A stretch of 64,000 nucleotides of DNA from Rhizobium lusitanum (GCF_014189535.1 NZ_CP050308.1:310001-374000); one strand, 5' to 3'. Positions 1-11,655 are shown, numbered from the stretch's first letter. The notes: a model not told the origin generated them from the sequence alone. Numbers and translations: made by a program.

Positions 1-710
1 CGCGCGCCTGCGCCTTCTGCAATGTCTCGACCGGCAAGCCGAATGCGCTCGATATGGCCGAGCCTGAAAACGTCGCCAAGGCCGTCAAGGAAATGGGCCT
101 CAGTCACGTCGTCATCACCTCCGTCGACCGCGACGATCTGGCGGATGGCGGTGCCGAGCATTTCGAAAAGGTGATCTGGGCGATCCGTGCCGCTTCACCG
201 ATGACGACGATCGAAATCCTGACGCCTGACTTCCTGAAGAAGCCCGGTGCGCTGGAGCGTGTCGTTGCCGCCAAGCCCGACGTCTTCAATCACAACATGG
301 AAACTGTGCCCGGTAATTACCTGACGGTACGTCCCGGTGCTCGCTACTTCCATTCGGTCCGGCTTTTGCAGCGGGTCAAGGAACTCGATCCGACCATGTT
401 CACCAAGTCCGGCATCATGGTCGGTCTTGGCGAAGAGCGCAACGAAGTGCTGCAGCTGATGGATGACCTGCGGACAGCGGACGTCGATTTCCTGACCATC
501 GGCCAGTATCTGCAGCCAACCCGCAAGCATCATCAGGTCATGAGCTTCGTCACGCCCGACGAATTCAAGTCCTACGAGACGGTTGCCTACACCAAGGGTT
601 TCCTGATGGTGGCCTCCAGCCCGCTGACCCGCTCGTCCCATCATGCCGGCGACGATTTCGCCCGGCTGCGGGCGGCCCGCGAGAAGAAGGTTCTGCTAGC
701 GGCGGAATAG
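1..710 (+). CDS. lipA: Lipoyl synthase, 3' part (5' end outside window)
   Basis: Radical-SAM enzyme that inserts two sulfur atoms into protein-bound octanoyl groups to make the lipoyl cofactor of the 2-oxoacid dehydrogenases. The reading frame is open from base 3 and starts inside the radical-SAM cluster region: the first residues read [15 protein letters not shown], the end of the CxxxCxxC cluster motif. The C-terminal part carries the family signatures [30 protein letters not shown] and [11 protein letters not shown]. About a third of the protein lies upstream of the window. The inner ATG at 54 is not the real start. The downstream COQ10, cinA and ispDF genes are its usual rhizobial neighbours, but here four extra genes stand between. 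Confidence 0.96.
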   Translation, partial: RACAFCNVSTGKPNALDMAEPENVAKAVKEMGLSHVVITSVDRDDLADGGAEHFEKVIWAIRAASPMTTIEILTPDFLKKPGALERVVAAKPDVFNHNMETVPGNYLTVRPGARYFHSVRLLQRVKELDPTMFTKSGIMVGLGEERNEVLQLMDDLRTADVDFLTIGQYLQPTRKHHQVMSFVTPDEFKSYETVAYTKGFLMVASSPLTRSSHHAGDDFARLRAAREKKVLLAAE

Positions 711-748
711 GAGAACAGTCTCTCCGTCCTCAGGAGGGCGCGGAGATC

Positions 749-1123
749 TCAGGAACTTTTGGGTTCGAATAATTCGATCGCGTTGCCGGACGGGTCTTCG
801 CAGAGGATTTGTCGTCCGCCTGGTCCCTCTATGATGTCGTTGCGGAAATGAACACCATGTTCGCGCAGAGTGGAAACGAGCGCAGGCAACTCTCCTTGGA
901 TCTCAAGCACGAACCGGTTCCAGCCGCCCGGTTCAGGTTTGCGGCCATCCGGCATTGGCCGGGAAGCCGACGCCATCGGGCCTGCAAGCCACAATGTGAG
1001 GTCGTCCCGCGTCAGAATCGCCATTGCCGGTCCGAACTGTTGTTTTAGCGTAAAGCCGAAATGCTTCAGATAGAATGCCGCTGCCGTTTCGACATCCTCG
1101 ACTATGTACCGCACCATCGCCAT
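749..1123 (-). CDS. VOC-family (glyoxalase/bleomycin-resistance-like) protein
   Basis: Protein of 124 residues with one vicinal-oxygen-chelate half-domain pair. The N-terminus MAMVRYIVEDVETAAAFY and the C-terminal stretch ending in ILCEDPSGNAIELFEP are typical, the latter carrying the metal-ligand glutamate position. Members are metal-dependent lyases, dioxygenases or resistance proteins; the substrate cannot be told from sequence. It lies convergent to lipA and divergent from the P-loop gene cluster. A single-gene transcript is likely. Confidence 0.85.
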   Translation of the reverse strand: MAMVRYIVEDVETAAAFYLKHFGFTLKQQFGPAMAILTRDDLTLWLAGPMASASRPMPDGRKPEPGGWNRFVLEIQGELPALVSTLREHGVHFRNDIIEGPGGRQILCEDPSGNAIELFEPKSS

Positions 1124-1266
1124 TGCGCTGCTCCTCGATCTGGCTAAGGGATGCTACCACGGTTTTCGCGTGCTTCGCCATATGATCGTCATCCGTTTGA
1201 TTTAGGAAACATGCCCGCCGTTTGTTGCCGGTGCCGGCACTTTCGATTCGACTATGGAGCTGTACC

Positions 1267-1875
1267 GTGGAGCAGATCGTCGCGCCGCAGGCGCATGTCC
1301 GTGCCATTGATATCGAAGAGGCGACTGCGCTTATCAAAGAGGCGAACCGCATCCTTGTCATAGGCTGCTCCGGCACCGGCAAGAGCACGCTGGCGCAAGC
1401 GATAGCCTCGTTGCGCGGGCTGACCTATGTGTCGATGGACCGTGATTTTTTCTGGTTGCCGGGCTGGAGGCTGCGACCACGCGAGGAATCCATCAAGCTG
1501 ATGAAAGAGATGGTCGCGGAACCGCGCTGGGTGATCGATGGCAACAGCCCCGGCACGCTACCCCTGCGCTTGCCACGCACCGATCTCGTGGTGTGGTGCC
1601 GTCCGCCGCGACATGTTGCACTATCCGGCGTCTTTCGACGCTGGCTGCGCTTCCGGGGTAAAACGCGACCGGAGATGGCCGATGGGTGTCCGGAGCAGCT
1701 GGATTGGGCCTTCCTTCGTTACATCTGGACTTTCGAAAGGGAAGAGGCTCCGCAATTCATGGAAATGCTGGCGCTCCATGGGCGGGATGTGCCGGTCTTG
1801 ACGCTGAGATCTTATCGCGATGGCGATGAATTGCTGGCGCGCATTCAGTCGGAAATCGGAATGGAGAGGTTGTGA
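1267..1875 (+). CDS. P-loop adenylate kinase-like (FlaR/topology-modulation-type) protein, paralogue 1
   Basis: About 202 residues. Walker A GCSGTGKST lies at residues 33-41, followed by YVSMDRDFFWLPGW and RLPRTDLVVWCRPPR, as in small AAA/adenylate-kinase-like proteins often annotated FlaR or 'DNA topology modulation protein'. The real substrate is unknown. I prefer the GTG at 1267, with GGAG seven bases upstream, over the longer frame from 1222, because the resulting N-terminus (MEQIVAPQ) lines up with paralogue 2 (MDQITLP). Its stop codon overlaps the start of paralogue 2 (TGATG), so they are translationally coupled. First of three tandem copies. Confidence 0.8.
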   Translation: MEQIVAPQAHVRAIDIEEATALIKEANRILVIGCSGTGKSTLAQAIASLRGLTYVSMDRDFFWLPGWRLRPREESIKLMKEMVAEPRWVIDGNSPGTLPLRLPRTDLVVWCRPPRHVALSGVFRRWLRFRGKTRPEMADGCPEQLDWAFLRYIWTFEREEAPQFMEMLALHGRDVPVLTLRSYRDGDELLARIQSEIGMERL

Positions 1876-2468
1876 TGGATCAGATAACGCTACCTATCAT
1901 ACACAGCGAAATCAATGATTTGGAGCTTGCAGCTAATCTCATTCGTACTGCCGACCGTATTCTCGTTGTCGGCTGCTCCGGTGGCGGTAAGTCAACGTTG
2001 TCGCAGAAGATCGCCAAGCAGTTCGGCCTTGTTTATGTCTCTATCGATCGCGATGTGCTTTGGCTCCCCGATTGGAAGCAGCGGGGCAAGACGGAGCAAA
2101 GAAATATCATCGCCGAGAAAATCCTTGGGGAGCGCTGGATTATGGACGGCACGAATCCATCAACCTTTGATATTCGCCTGCCGCGCACCGATATCGTCGT
2201 CTGGGTCCGCATGCCACGCCTGCTTTGTCTTTGGGGCGCCATATCGAGGTGGCTCAAATGGGTCGGCCGCACGCGCCCTGAAATGGCGCCCGGTTGCCCC
2301 GAAAAGATCGATTGGGAATTTCTGCAATTCATCTGGACCTTCGAGGAGAAATTCGCGCCGCGCGTCATTGCCGGCCTTGCCGAGCACGGCTCGAACGTCC
2401 CGATCCTTCAATTGACGAGCCGCCGCCAGATGCGTGAGCTTCTTGATCTCCTTGTCACTCCCGGCTAA
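1875..2468 (+). CDS. P-loop adenylate kinase-like (FlaR-type) protein, paralogue 2
   Basis: 197 residues. Walker A GCSGGGKST at 33-41, then YVSIDRDVLWLPDW, RLPRTDIVVWVRMPR, RTRPEMAPGCPEKIDWEF and a conserved LAEHGSNVPILQL segment shared with both neighbours. The ATG at 1875 overlaps the preceding stop by one base; GAGAGG precedes it. Predicted cytoplasmic nucleotide-binding protein of unknown substrate, almost certainly co-transcribed with paralogue 1. Confidence 0.82.
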   Translation: MDQITLPIIHSEINDLELAANLIRTADRILVVGCSGGGKSTLSQKIAKQFGLVYVSIDRDVLWLPDWKQRGKTEQRNIIAEKILGERWIMDGTNPSTFDIRLPRTDIVVWVRMPRLLCLWGAISRWLKWVGRTRPEMAPGCPEKIDWEFLQFIWTFEEKFAPRVIAGLAEHGSNVPILQLTSRRQMRELLDLLVTPG

Positions 2469-2519
2469 TTGCAAACAGACTTCATAGTGCTGCAATCGAC
2501 TGGTTTTGGGAGATGAAAT

Positions 2520-3086
2520 ATGAAGGAATTGAGCAGCATAGTCGAAGCTGCGGTTCGTCTCAGGGCCGCAGACCGCATCCTCGTCATGGGGTGTTCTGGC
2601 GGTGGGAAGACGACCCTTTCGCGGAAGATCTGCGCACGCCCCGATCTCCCCTATGTTTCGATGGATCGCGAGTTTTTCTGGCTACCGGGTTGGCAAAAAA
2701 GAGATAAGGCGGAGGAGCGTGCCCTGATCGCCGCCAAGGTTGCGGAGGCGCGCTGGCTGATCGATGGAACGGCGCCATCAAGCTTTGATCTGAGATTGCC
2801 GCGCACACAGCTTGTTCTTTGGGTGCGCATGCCGCGATGGTTGTGCATGTGGGGAGCTCTTTCGAGAGCAGTGCGGTGGTTGGGACGGTCCCGTCCAGAC
2901 ATGGCGCCGGGTTGCCCCGAGCGCATCCATTGGGAGTTCCTGCGCTACATTTGGGATTGGGAACGCAAATTTGCACCCAAAGTGCTGGTCGGCCTTGCTC
3001 AACACGGCCCCGACGTCCCTGTTTTCCAGCTAAAATCCCGCGGCGAAATGCGTCAGCTTCTTGATCTTCTCGGCCGTCCTGCTTAA
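2520..3086 (+). CDS. P-loop adenylate kinase-like (FlaR-type) protein, paralogue 3
   Basis: 188 residues. Walker A GCSGGGKTT at 24-32, YVSMDREFFWLPGW, RLPRTQLVLWVRMPR, RSRPDMAPGCPERIHWEF and LAQHGPDVPVFQL match paralogues 1 and 2. The N-terminal lead is about nine residues shorter. GGGAG lies a proper distance before the ATG. The 51-base spacer after paralogue 2 contains no clear terminator, so the three genes probably form one transcript that may run on into the COQ10 gene nine bases downstream. Confidence 0.82.
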   Translation: MKELSSIVEAAVRLRAADRILVMGCSGGGKTTLSRKICARPDLPYVSMDREFFWLPGWQKRDKAEERALIAAKVAEARWLIDGTAPSSFDLRLPRTQLVLWVRMPRWLCMWGALSRAVRWLGRSRPDMAPGCPERIHWEFLRYIWDWERKFAPKVLVGLAQHGPDVPVFQLKSRGEMRQLLDLLGRPA

Positions 3087-3095
3087 TTGCGGCTC

Positions 3096-3539
3096 ATGCC
3101 ACAGTTTGAAACGCACCGCCCCGTCCCGCACACACCTGACCAGATGTTCGACCTCGTCGCCGATGTCGAGCGCTATCCGGAATTCCTGCCGCTTTGCGAT
3201 GGGCTGGTGATCCGCAGTCGCAAGGAGCGCGACGGTAAAGTCTTATTGGTTGCCGATATGACGGTCGGCTACAAGGCGATCCGCGAAACCTTCACGACGC
3301 AGGTACTGCTCAACAAGGCGGAGCGGGCGATCGACGTGAAATATATCGACGGGCCGTTCAAGTATCTCGACAACCGCTGGCGCTTCCAGCCGGCTGAGAA
3401 CGGCAGCGTCATCGATTTTTTCATCGATTATGAATTCAAGAGCCGCATTCTCGGCGCCCTGATGGGCTCGATGTTCGACCGCGCCTTCCGCATGTTCACG
3501 GATGCCTTCGAGACGCGGGCAGGCAAGATCTACGTTTGA
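3096..3539 (+). CDS. COQ10/RatA-type START-domain protein (coenzyme Q-binding)
   Basis: 147 residues, a single polyketide-cyclase/START fold: VPHTPDQMFDLVADVERYPEFLP near the N-terminus and FKSRILGALMGSMFDRAF near the C-terminus. The family binds ubiquinone and supports respiration (COQ10), and the E. coli relative is RatA. I take the ATG at 3096 (MPQFETHRPVPHTP) rather than the TTG at 3087. The 3' end overlaps the convergent pncC gene by ten bases. Confidence 0.9.
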   Translation: MPQFETHRPVPHTPDQMFDLVADVERYPEFLPLCDGLVIRSRKERDGKVLLVADMTVGYKAIRETFTTQVLLNKAERAIDVKYIDGPFKYLDNRWRFQPAENGSVIDFFIDYEFKSRILGALMGSMFDRAFRMFTDAFETRAGKIYV

Positions 3540-4030
3540 TCCAGCGCGATCAGCATTTCGAGCGCCGTCCGCACCGTGGCGAGCCGAACCTTGTCGCGAC
3601 CGATATCGCCGTAACGCATCTCGCGATGAATGAGGCCTCCCGTTCGTACCTTGGCGGCAAGGTGAACCAGGCCAACCGGCTTGTCCGCCGATCCGCCGCC
3701 TGGTCCGGCGATGCCGGTGACGGAAACGGCCAGATCAGCATGCGAGCGGAAGAGGGCGCCATGCACCATCTGCAGCGCCGTCTCTTTCGAAACGGCGCCG
3801 AACCGAGCAAGCGTCTGCTCCTGAACGCCGAGCATCTCCATCTTCGCCGTATTCGTATAGGTGACGAAGCCGCGGTCGACGACCGCCGATGAGCCCGGAA
3901 TGTCCGTCAGCGCGCCGGCAATCAGCCCGCCGGTGCAGGATTCCGCCGTGGCGATCATGAGACCCTTTGCCGCGAAGTCGGTGACGATATCGCGCGCAAG
4001 CGCCAGAATATCATCCGGGAAATGGCTCAT
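3530..4030 (-). CDS. pncC: Nicotinamide-nucleotide amidohydrolase (CinA C-terminal domain, PncC)
   Basis: 166 residues, only the C-terminal domain of the CinA family. It carries [21 protein letters not shown], the signature of NMN deamidases, and [20 protein letters not shown]. It converts NMN to nicotinate mononucleotide for pyridine-nucleotide recycling. The start overlaps the stop of ispDF by four bases (ATGA), so the two are an operon. There is no N-terminal molybdopterin-binding domain, as expected for the short form. Confidence 0.92.
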   Translation of the reverse strand: MSHFPDDILALARDIVTDFAAKGLMIATAESCTGGLIAGALTDIPGSSAVVDRGFVTYTNTAKMEMLGVQEQTLARFGAVSKETALQMVHGALFRSHADLAVSVTGIAGPGGGSADKPVGLVHLAAKVRTGGLIHREMRYGDIGRDKVRLATVRTALEMLIALDQT

Positions 4031-5247
4031 GCTCTGCCGCCGCGATAAACAACCGTTGCCGTGGCGATGGCCGCAATGCCCTCGCGGCGGCCGACGAAGC
4101 CGATCTGTTCGTTGGTGGTCGCCTTCACCGAGCAGCGCTCGAGGCTAATCCCCAAAAATTCCGAGAGCTTGGCGCGCATGGCCTCGCGGTGCGGGCCAAC
4201 CTTCGGCGCTTCGGCGATCAGCGAGACATCGGCATTCATGATCGTGCCGCCATGATCGCGGACGATCTTTGCAGCGTGCTCGATGAAGATGCGTGAGGGC
4301 GCGCCTTTCCATTGCGGATCGGAGGGTGGGAAGTGGTCGCCGATATCGCCGGCGCCGCAGGTGGCGAGCAGGGCGTCGGTCAAGGCATGCAGGGCGACAT
4401 CGGCATCGGAATGGCCCTTGAGCGTCTGATCATGTGGAATGAAGACGCCGCAGAGCGTCACGCCATCACCCGGCTCGAGTTGGTGGACATCATAGCCATT
4501 GCCGGTGCGCACATCCGGCAGCAGGCCGGCGGAAAGTTTTTCATCGGCCATAGCGATATCCCTCTTGATCGTCAGTTTGACATTATCCGCGCTGCCGGCA
4601 ACCAGCGTCACCGGCAGGCCGCTCCATTCGGCAATCGCCGCATCGTCGGTGAAATCTGTCTTTTTACCGGCAGCCGCTTTTTCATGCGCGGCCAGAATAT
4701 CGGCCAGCCGGAAGGACTGCGGGGTCTGCGCGGCGTAGAGCCCGGTACGAGGCACAGTTTCCGTCACCAGTGCATCCGTGGCTGCGCGTTTCAATGTATC
4801 CGTCACAGGCATGGCCGGCAGTACGGCGGGTGCACCGGCGGCAAGTGCTGCGGCGACTCGATCAAGTAGGTCGTGATCGAAGAAAGGGCGCACGGCGTCG
4901 TGGATCATGACGTGGGTGACGCCGGTCTTTTCCAGCCGCCGCAGCCCTGCAAGCACAGATTGTTGGCGCGTGGCGCCGCCGAAAGCGACCTCGAGGCCGG
5001 ACGAATCGGCAACCTTTTCCAGCGCAGAGCGCAGCAATTTCTCGTCGTCGCGGTGAACAACGATCACGATTTTCGCTGTCTGCTGCCATGTCACGAATTT
5101 TTCAAGCGTATGCGCAATAACAGGCCTGCCGCCGATCGCGCGATACTGCTTCGGGCCTTCTTCGGGCGCTCCCGCCCGCTCACCGCGCCCGGCAGCAACG
5201 ATCACAATTCCGATCGACATCGGTTGCGTTGAGTGCATTTGCGTCAT
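4027..5247 (-). CDS. ispDF: Bifunctional IspD/IspF (MEP pathway)
   Basis: 406 residues in two domains. Residues about 11-235 are IspD, 2-C-methyl-D-erythritol 4-phosphate cytidylyltransferase ([29 protein letters not shown]). Residues about 247-406 are IspF, the 2,4-cyclodiphosphate synthase ([37 protein letters not shown]). It catalyses steps 3 and 5 of non-mevalonate isoprenoid synthesis. The fusion is typical of alphaproteobacteria. An inner ATG at 5220 ([11 protein letters not shown]) is an alternative start. Confidence 0.96.
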   Translation of the reverse strand: MTQMHSTQPMSIGIVIVAAGRGERAGAPEEGPKQYRAIGGRPVIAHTLEKFVTWQQTAKIVIVVHRDDEKLLRSALEKVADSSGLEVAFGGATRQQSVLAGLRRLEKTGVTHVMIHDAVRPFFDHDLLDRVAAALAAGAPAVLPAMPVTDTLKRAATDALVTETVPRTGLYAAQTPQSFRLADILAAHEKAAAGKKTDFTDDAAIAEWSGLPVTLVAGSADNVKLTIKRDIAMADEKLSAGLLPDVRTGNGYDVHQLEPGDGVTLCGVFIPHDQTLKGHSDADVALHALTDALLATCGAGDIGDHFPPSDPQWKGAPSRIFIEHAAKIVRDHGGTIMNADVSLIAEAPKVGPHREAMRAKLSEFLGISLERCSVKATTNEQIGFVGRREGIAAIATATVVYRGGRA

Positions 5248-5275
5248 AAACCCCCGAGGATGAAAGGCTCACTCC

Positions 5276-5324
5276 AGCATGATCCCAAAAAAGTGCGAAG
5301 CAGTTTTTTGGACAAGATCATGCT
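5276..5324. repeat. Palindromic intergenic element (rhizobial type)
   Basis: A 49-base imperfect palindrome: outer arms AGCATGATC (5276-5284) and GATCATGCT (5316-5324), inner arms CCAAAAAA (5285-5292) and TTTTTTGG (5304-5311). The pattern 'gcatgatccc..aagtgcgaagc..gatcatgc' resembles short dispersed palindromes seen many times in Rhizobium genomes. It lies between the divergent ispDF and dusB genes. Confidence 0.6.
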
Positions 5325-5467
5325 AAGAAGATCGCCAAAGCAGGATCTTACTACAGCAGGGTCTATCGCCTCGAATGGGTATTTTCCAGCATTTGCCCAA
5401 AAAATATCGGCATTCTCCGAAACCTCTTGGCAAGCCCTTCAAGAGTGTCTAAAAATAGTGCAGATGC

Positions 5468-6496
5468 ATGGTGTGCCTGAAAGATAATCATTTGCTTCCG
5501 TCCGAGCTAGCAGCCTCATTTTCCATTGGTCCGGTGCCTATCCGCAATCGCGTGATCCTCGCGCCGATGTCGGGTGTAACCGATTTGCCGTTCCGGCAGC
5601 TGGCTCTGCGCTATGGGGCCGGCCTGGTCGTGACCGAGATGGTCGCGAGCCGTGAACTGGTGCAGGACACTCCTGAATCCTGGGCGCGTCTGAAGAGCGC
5701 TGGCCTGAAGCCGCATATGGTGCAGCTGGCCGGTCGCGAGGCGCATTGGATGGCGGAAGCCGCTAAGATTGCCGCCGACAATGGCGCTGATATCATCGAC
5801 ATCAACATGGGGTGTCCCGCCAAGAAAGTGATTGGCGGTTATTCCGGCTCGGCCCTGATGCGGGATCCGGATCACGCGCTGGGCCTGATCGAGGCGACCG
5901 TCAAGGCGGTCAATGTCCCCGTGACGCTGAAGATGCGGCTCGGCTGGGACGAAAATTCCATCAATGCGCCGCATATTGCGCGCCGTGCCGAAGAGGCGGG
6001 CATCCAGCTTGTGACGATCCACGGCCGTACCCGCATGCAGTTTTACGAGGGCAGGGCCGATTGGGATGCGATCCGCGCCGTGCGCGAGGCCATTGCCATT
6101 CCGCTCGTTGCCAATGGCGATGTCGATACGCCGGAAGACGCAAGCGAGATACTGCGCCGTTCCGGCGCCGATGCCGTCATGGTCGGGCGCGGCTGTCAGG
6201 GGCGACCGTGGCATGCGGGCGTGCTAGCCGGTCATCGCGAGCCGGATCGCGGCGAGATTGCTGATATCGCCCTCGAACACTATCGGATGATGCTGGATTT
6301 CTACGGTGAGGCCGTTGGCATTCGTCATGCTCGAAAACATCTCAGCTGGTATCTGGACCGCTACGCTCCCACCACCATTGGCGCTGAAAAGGCAAGAATC
6401 ATGACTTCGAAAGATAGCCAAGAAGTGGCCGCCTTGTTCCATGCGGCGCTACAGGCCGGGTCCGATTTCGCCCGAAGCATGCAGGTGGCCGCATGA
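5468..6496 (+). CDS. dusB: tRNA-dihydrouridine synthase (DusB/NifR3)
   Basis: 342 residues, FMN-dependent TIM barrel that reduces uridines in the tRNA D-loop. Signatures: [15 protein letters not shown], then [10 protein letters not shown] with catalytic Cys116, [25 protein letters not shown] and [12 protein letters not shown]. In rhizobia and Rhodobacter this gene (nifR3) leads the ntrBC operon, as here: its stop overlaps ntrB by four bases. Confidence 0.95.
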   Translation: MVCLKDNHLLPSELAASFSIGPVPIRNRVILAPMSGVTDLPFRQLALRYGAGLVVTEMVASRELVQDTPESWARLKSAGLKPHMVQLAGREAHWMAEAAKIAADNGADIIDINMGCPAKKVIGGYSGSALMRDPDHALGLIEATVKAVNVPVTLKMRLGWDENSINAPHIARRAEEAGIQLVTIHGRTRMQFYEGRADWDAIRAVREAIAIPLVANGDVDTPEDASEILRRSGADAVMVGRGCQGRPWHAGVLAGHREPDRGEIADIALEHYRMMLDFYGEAVGIRHARKHLSWYLDRYAPTTIGAEKARIMTSKDSQEVAALFHAALQAGSDFARSMQVAA

Positions 6497-7646
6497 GCCC
6501 GAAATTTAATTCCGGCGGCGCGGAGCATACGGGTGGCGCCGTGGCCATGGCCGTTCTCAACGCGATCCAGAATCCGGTCGTCATGGTCAACGAGGCCGGC
6601 CTGATCGCTTTTGCCAATTGGGAGGCCGAGGCCTTCTTCGGCGCCAGCGCCTCGCATCTGGCGCGCTACGAGATTTCCGCCTTCATTCCCTTTGGCAGCC
6701 CGTTGCTGGCACTGATCGACCAGGTGCGCGAACGCCGCGCGCCGGTGAATGAATATCGCGTCGATCTGAGCTCTCCGCGCCTCGGCCAGGATAAGCTGGT
6801 GGATATCTACGTCGCGCCCGTTTCGAGCGAGCCAGGCTCCGTAGTGGTCGTTTTCCAGGAACGCTCCATGGCCGACAAGATCGACCGGCAGCTGACGCAT
6901 CGCGCCGCCGCACGCTCCGTCACCGGCCTTGCCTCGATGCTGGCGCATGAGATCAAGAACCCGCTCTCCGGCATTCGCGGCGCTGCCCAATTGCTGGAGC
7001 AGTCGGTGGAGGACGACGATCGCGCGCTGACGCGCCTGATCTGCGATGAGACCGACCGTATCGTTTCGCTGGTCGACCGCATGGAAGTCTTTTCAGACGA
7101 GCGCCCGATCGATCGCGTGCCGGTCAATATCCATTCTGTCCTCGATCATGTGAAGGCGGTCGCCAAGGCTGGCTTTGCACGCAACATCAAGTTCAGCGAA
7201 AACTACGACCCATCCTTGCCGGCCGTTTATGCCAACAGGGACCAACTCGTGCAGATCTTCCTCAATCTGGTGAAGAATGCCGCCGAAGCCATCGGCGAGA
7301 AGCCGGATGGCGAGATCATGCTGACGACGGCCTATCGCCCGGGGATTCGCCTGTCCGTCGCCGGTACTCGGGAAAAAATCTCGCTACCGCTCGAATTCTG
7401 CGTGATCGATAACGGCCCCGGCGTACCTTCCGATCTTGTGCCGCATCTCTTCGACCCGTTCATCACCACCAAGACGAACGGAACCGGTCTCGGCCTGGCG
7501 CTTGTGGCCAAGATCATCGGTGACCATGGCGGCATCGTCGAATGCGACAGCCAGAACCATCGCACCACTTTCCGGGTTCTGATGCCGGCCTCCAAAGGCA
7601 TCACACTTGAAGATGCACCCTTTCCGAACTCTACAGGGACTACTCG

Positions 7647-7650
<4 letters not shown>
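6493..7650 (+). CDS. ntrB: Nitrogen regulation sensor kinase NtrB
   Basis: 385 residues, soluble two-component histidine kinase/phosphatase. A PAS domain (about residues 20-125) precedes the HisKA domain with the phospho-acceptor in [11 protein letters not shown] (His152). The C-terminal ATPase has N-box [11 protein letters not shown]1 DNGPGVP and G2 GTGLGLALV. It controls NtrC phosphorylation under the influence of PII, whose gene is also in this window. It overlaps dusB and ntrC by four bases each, so the three are translationally coupled. Confidence 0.96.
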
Positions 7651-9098
<1,448 letters not shown>

Positions 9099-9381
9099 CA
9101 ATGTGATCCGCTGCGTTGCATTTTCGCCACAATGCGTTGCTTAAAGGTCACGCAGCCGGTTCGCGGTTTTTGCGGTAGCGATTCATCGGAAAAACTCCTG
9201 TACGAATAGAGATTGTTCAGAAGTTTCAGGCCGTTGTATCAATAATTTTGAGTAGGGGTTTCGCGTTGACACGAAACCGGGTGGCGATGCCGCCTTTGAC
9301 TGCTGTGCTCTGCCGCCAAAACAGCGCTGATTGCAATTAGGCCAAGGCGCCGACCATCGCCTGTGCCTGGAGATATTGGGA

Positions 9382-11655
9382 ATGAAGCAGGACGCGGTGT
9401 CGTCGGAGGCAAGCGACGAGGCGGTTGTCAAGGTGACGGACCGTCGTGCGTCCTTCGCTCTTCCTGGCCTGATCCTGGCCGGTGGGGCATTGTCGTGCGC
9501 GATTGCCACCCTTCTGGTGCTTCTGGGGCTGACCCCCATTGCCCCCACATCCTCGGTTGTCTTTACCTCCGTCGTGATCAACGGCCTTTTCGTTTTGGGG
9601 CTGATGGCCCTGATCGGGCGTGAAGTCGGGCGCCTTATAAAGGCACGCAGCCGGGGCCGCGCCGCCGCGCGCTTGCACATCCGCATTGTCGTTCTCTTTT
9701 CAATCGTGGCGATCACGCCCGCGATCCTTGTGGCCATTGTCGCCAGCCTGACGCTGAATGTCGGCCTCGATCGTTGGTTCGCATTGCGCACGCAGCAGAT
9801 CATCAGTTCCTCGCAGAACGTCGCGCAGGCCTATCTGATGGAGAATGCCAGCTATTTGCAGGGCCAGACCGTATCCATGGCGAACGACCTGGAACGCAAC
9901 CGCTCGCTCTACAGCCTCGATCGCACCGGTTTCGCCGATCTGATGACGAGGCAAGCCAAGGGTCGCGGCCTGCTCGGCGCCTTCCTGGTGCGCCGGGACG
10001 GCGTGGCGATTGTCCAGGCCGATATCAAGACAGAGCGTCCGCTGCCGGCAATCCCCAAGGACGCGCTCGAAGCCTCCGCAGATGGCCAGCCGACGCTCAT
10101 CCCGCCCGGCGTTACCAACCTCGTCGGCGCGATCATCAAGCTTGACGATCTTCCCGGTGCCTTCCTCTATACAGTTCGGGCCGTCGATCCGCGCGTCATG
10201 AATGCGATGCGCATGGTGGAAGACAACACGGCCGAGTACAAGGCGATGGAACAGGGACGCATGTCCCTGCAGATCGCCTTTGCCGTGCTTTATATCGGTT
10301 TTGCCTTGATCGTGCTTCTGGCTGCGATCTGGACCGCCATCGCGGTGGCCGACCGTATCGTTCGGCCGATCCGGTTGCTGATCAGCGCCGCCGACAACGT
10401 CGCTTCCGGCAATATGAACGTGCTGGTGCCGGTGCGCGCCGCCGATGGTGACGTCGGTAGCCTGTCGCGCACCTTCAACAAGATGATTTCTGAGATCCGC
10501 ACCCAGCGCGACGAGATCCTTGAAGCCAAGGACGAGGTGGACGACCGCCGCCGCTTCATCGAAGCGGTGCTTTCCGGCGTGACAGCCGCCGTTATTGGCG
10601 TTGAGCACGACCGCCGGATCACCATCGCCAACACGTCGGCTGAAGAGCTTCTGTCCTTGAAGAGCGACGAACTCGTCGGCAAGAACCTGGCCGAGATTGC
10701 CCCGGAGGTCGAGCAAGTCGTCACGGAGGCCACGTCGCGGCATCGCAACGATTTCCGCAAGCAGATCAGCCTCGTGCGCGGAGGCACGGTGCGTACGCTG
10801 AGTGTCCAGGTGACGCGCGAGGAAACCCGCGATACGAACGAATCCTACGTCATCACGCTCGATGACATCACCGATCTCGTCATCGCACAGCGCTCGACCG
10901 CTTGGGCTGACGTCGCCCGCCGTATCGCCCATGAGATCAAGAACCCGCTGACGCCGATCCAGCTTTCAGCGGAGCGTATTCGCCGCCGTTTCGGCAAGAA
11001 TATCGCCGAAGTGGATCGTCCTGTTTTCGATCAATGCACCGACACGATCATCCGCCAGGTCGGCGACATCGGCCGCATGGTCGATGAATTCTCCTCTTTC
11101 GCCCGCATGCCGAAACCGACGATGGAGCCAAGCGACCTGCGCGATATCCTGCGCGACGCCGTGTTCCTGCGCGAAATGGGCAACAGCCATGTCAAGTTCG
11201 AGCGCGAGCTCGGCGACGAGCGGCTGGAAGGCATGTTCGACACGCGTATGCTCGGCCAGGCCTTCGGAAATCTCATCAAGAATGCTGTCGAAGCGATCGA
11301 TGGCGTGCCGAGCGATGAGGCCCGAGAGGAGCCGAAAATCCTCGTGCGCGCGTCGTTGGATACAGAGCGCGACCGCTTTACTGTCGATATCGTCGACAAC
11401 GGCCGTGGCCTGCCGGTGGAGAACCGGCACAGCATTCTCGAGCCCTATATGACGATGCGCGAGAAGGGCACGGGCCTTGGGCTCGCGATCGTCAAGAAGA
11501 TCATTGAAGACCATGGCGGGCAGCTCGAACTGCACGATGCACCCGCCGATTTCGACCAGGGCAGGGGGGCCATGATCCGCGTGCATCTGCCGCGCCGTGA
11601 GCAAGCCATCGTCGCCCAGACAGCAAGTGATAAGGAAAGCGTTTATGGCATCTGA
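9382..11655 (+). CDS. ntrY: Transmembrane nitrogen sensor kinase NtrY
   Basis: 757 residues from the ATG at 9382, with GGAG upstream; a TTG at 9331 would add 17 unlikely residues. Several N-terminal membrane segments (about residues 30-120) and another near residue 300 enclose a periplasmic part. HAMP, PAS and HisKA follow, with the phospho-acceptor His517 in [13 protein letters not shown], then the ATPase (NLIKNAVEAI, DNGRGLP, GTGLGLAIV). Partner of NtrX, directly downstream with overlapping ends. Involved in nitrogen, redox and envelope responses in alphaproteobacteria. It follows ntrC after a 283-base gap, so it probably has its own promoter. Confidence 0.95.
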   Translation: MKQDAVSSEASDEAVVKVTDRRASFALPGLILAGGALSCAIATLLVLLGLTPIAPTSSVVFTSVVINGLFVLGLMALIGREVGRLIKARSRGRAAARLHIRIVVLFSIVAITPAILVAIVASLTLNVGLDRWFALRTQQIISSSQNVAQAYLMENASYLQGQTVSMANDLERNRSLYSLDRTGFADLMTRQAKGRGLLGAFLVRRDGVAIVQADIKTERPLPAIPKDALEASADGQPTLIPPGVTNLVGAIIKLDDLPGAFLYTVRAVDPRVMNAMRMVEDNTAEYKAMEQGRMSLQIAFAVLYIGFALIVLLAAIWTAIAVADRIVRPIRLLISAADNVASGNMNVLVPVRAADGDVGSLSRTFNKMISEIRTQRDEILEAKDEVDDRRRFIEAVLSGVTAAVIGVEHDRRITIANTSAEELLSLKSDELVGKNLAEIAPEVEQVVTEATSRHRNDFRKQISLVRGGTVRTLSVQVTREETRDTNESYVITLDDITDLVIAQRSTAWADVARRIAHEIKNPLTPIQLSAERIRRRFGKNIAEVDRPVFDQCTDTIIRQVGDIGRMVDEFSSFARMPKPTMEPSDLRDILRDAVFLREMGNSHVKFERELGDERLEGMFDTRMLGQAFGNLIKNAVEAIDGVPSDEAREEPKILVRASLDTERDRFTVDIVDNGRGLPVENRHSILEPYMTMREKGTGLGLAIVKKIIEDHGGQLELHDAPADFDQGRGAMIRVHLPRREQAIVAQTASDKESVYGI

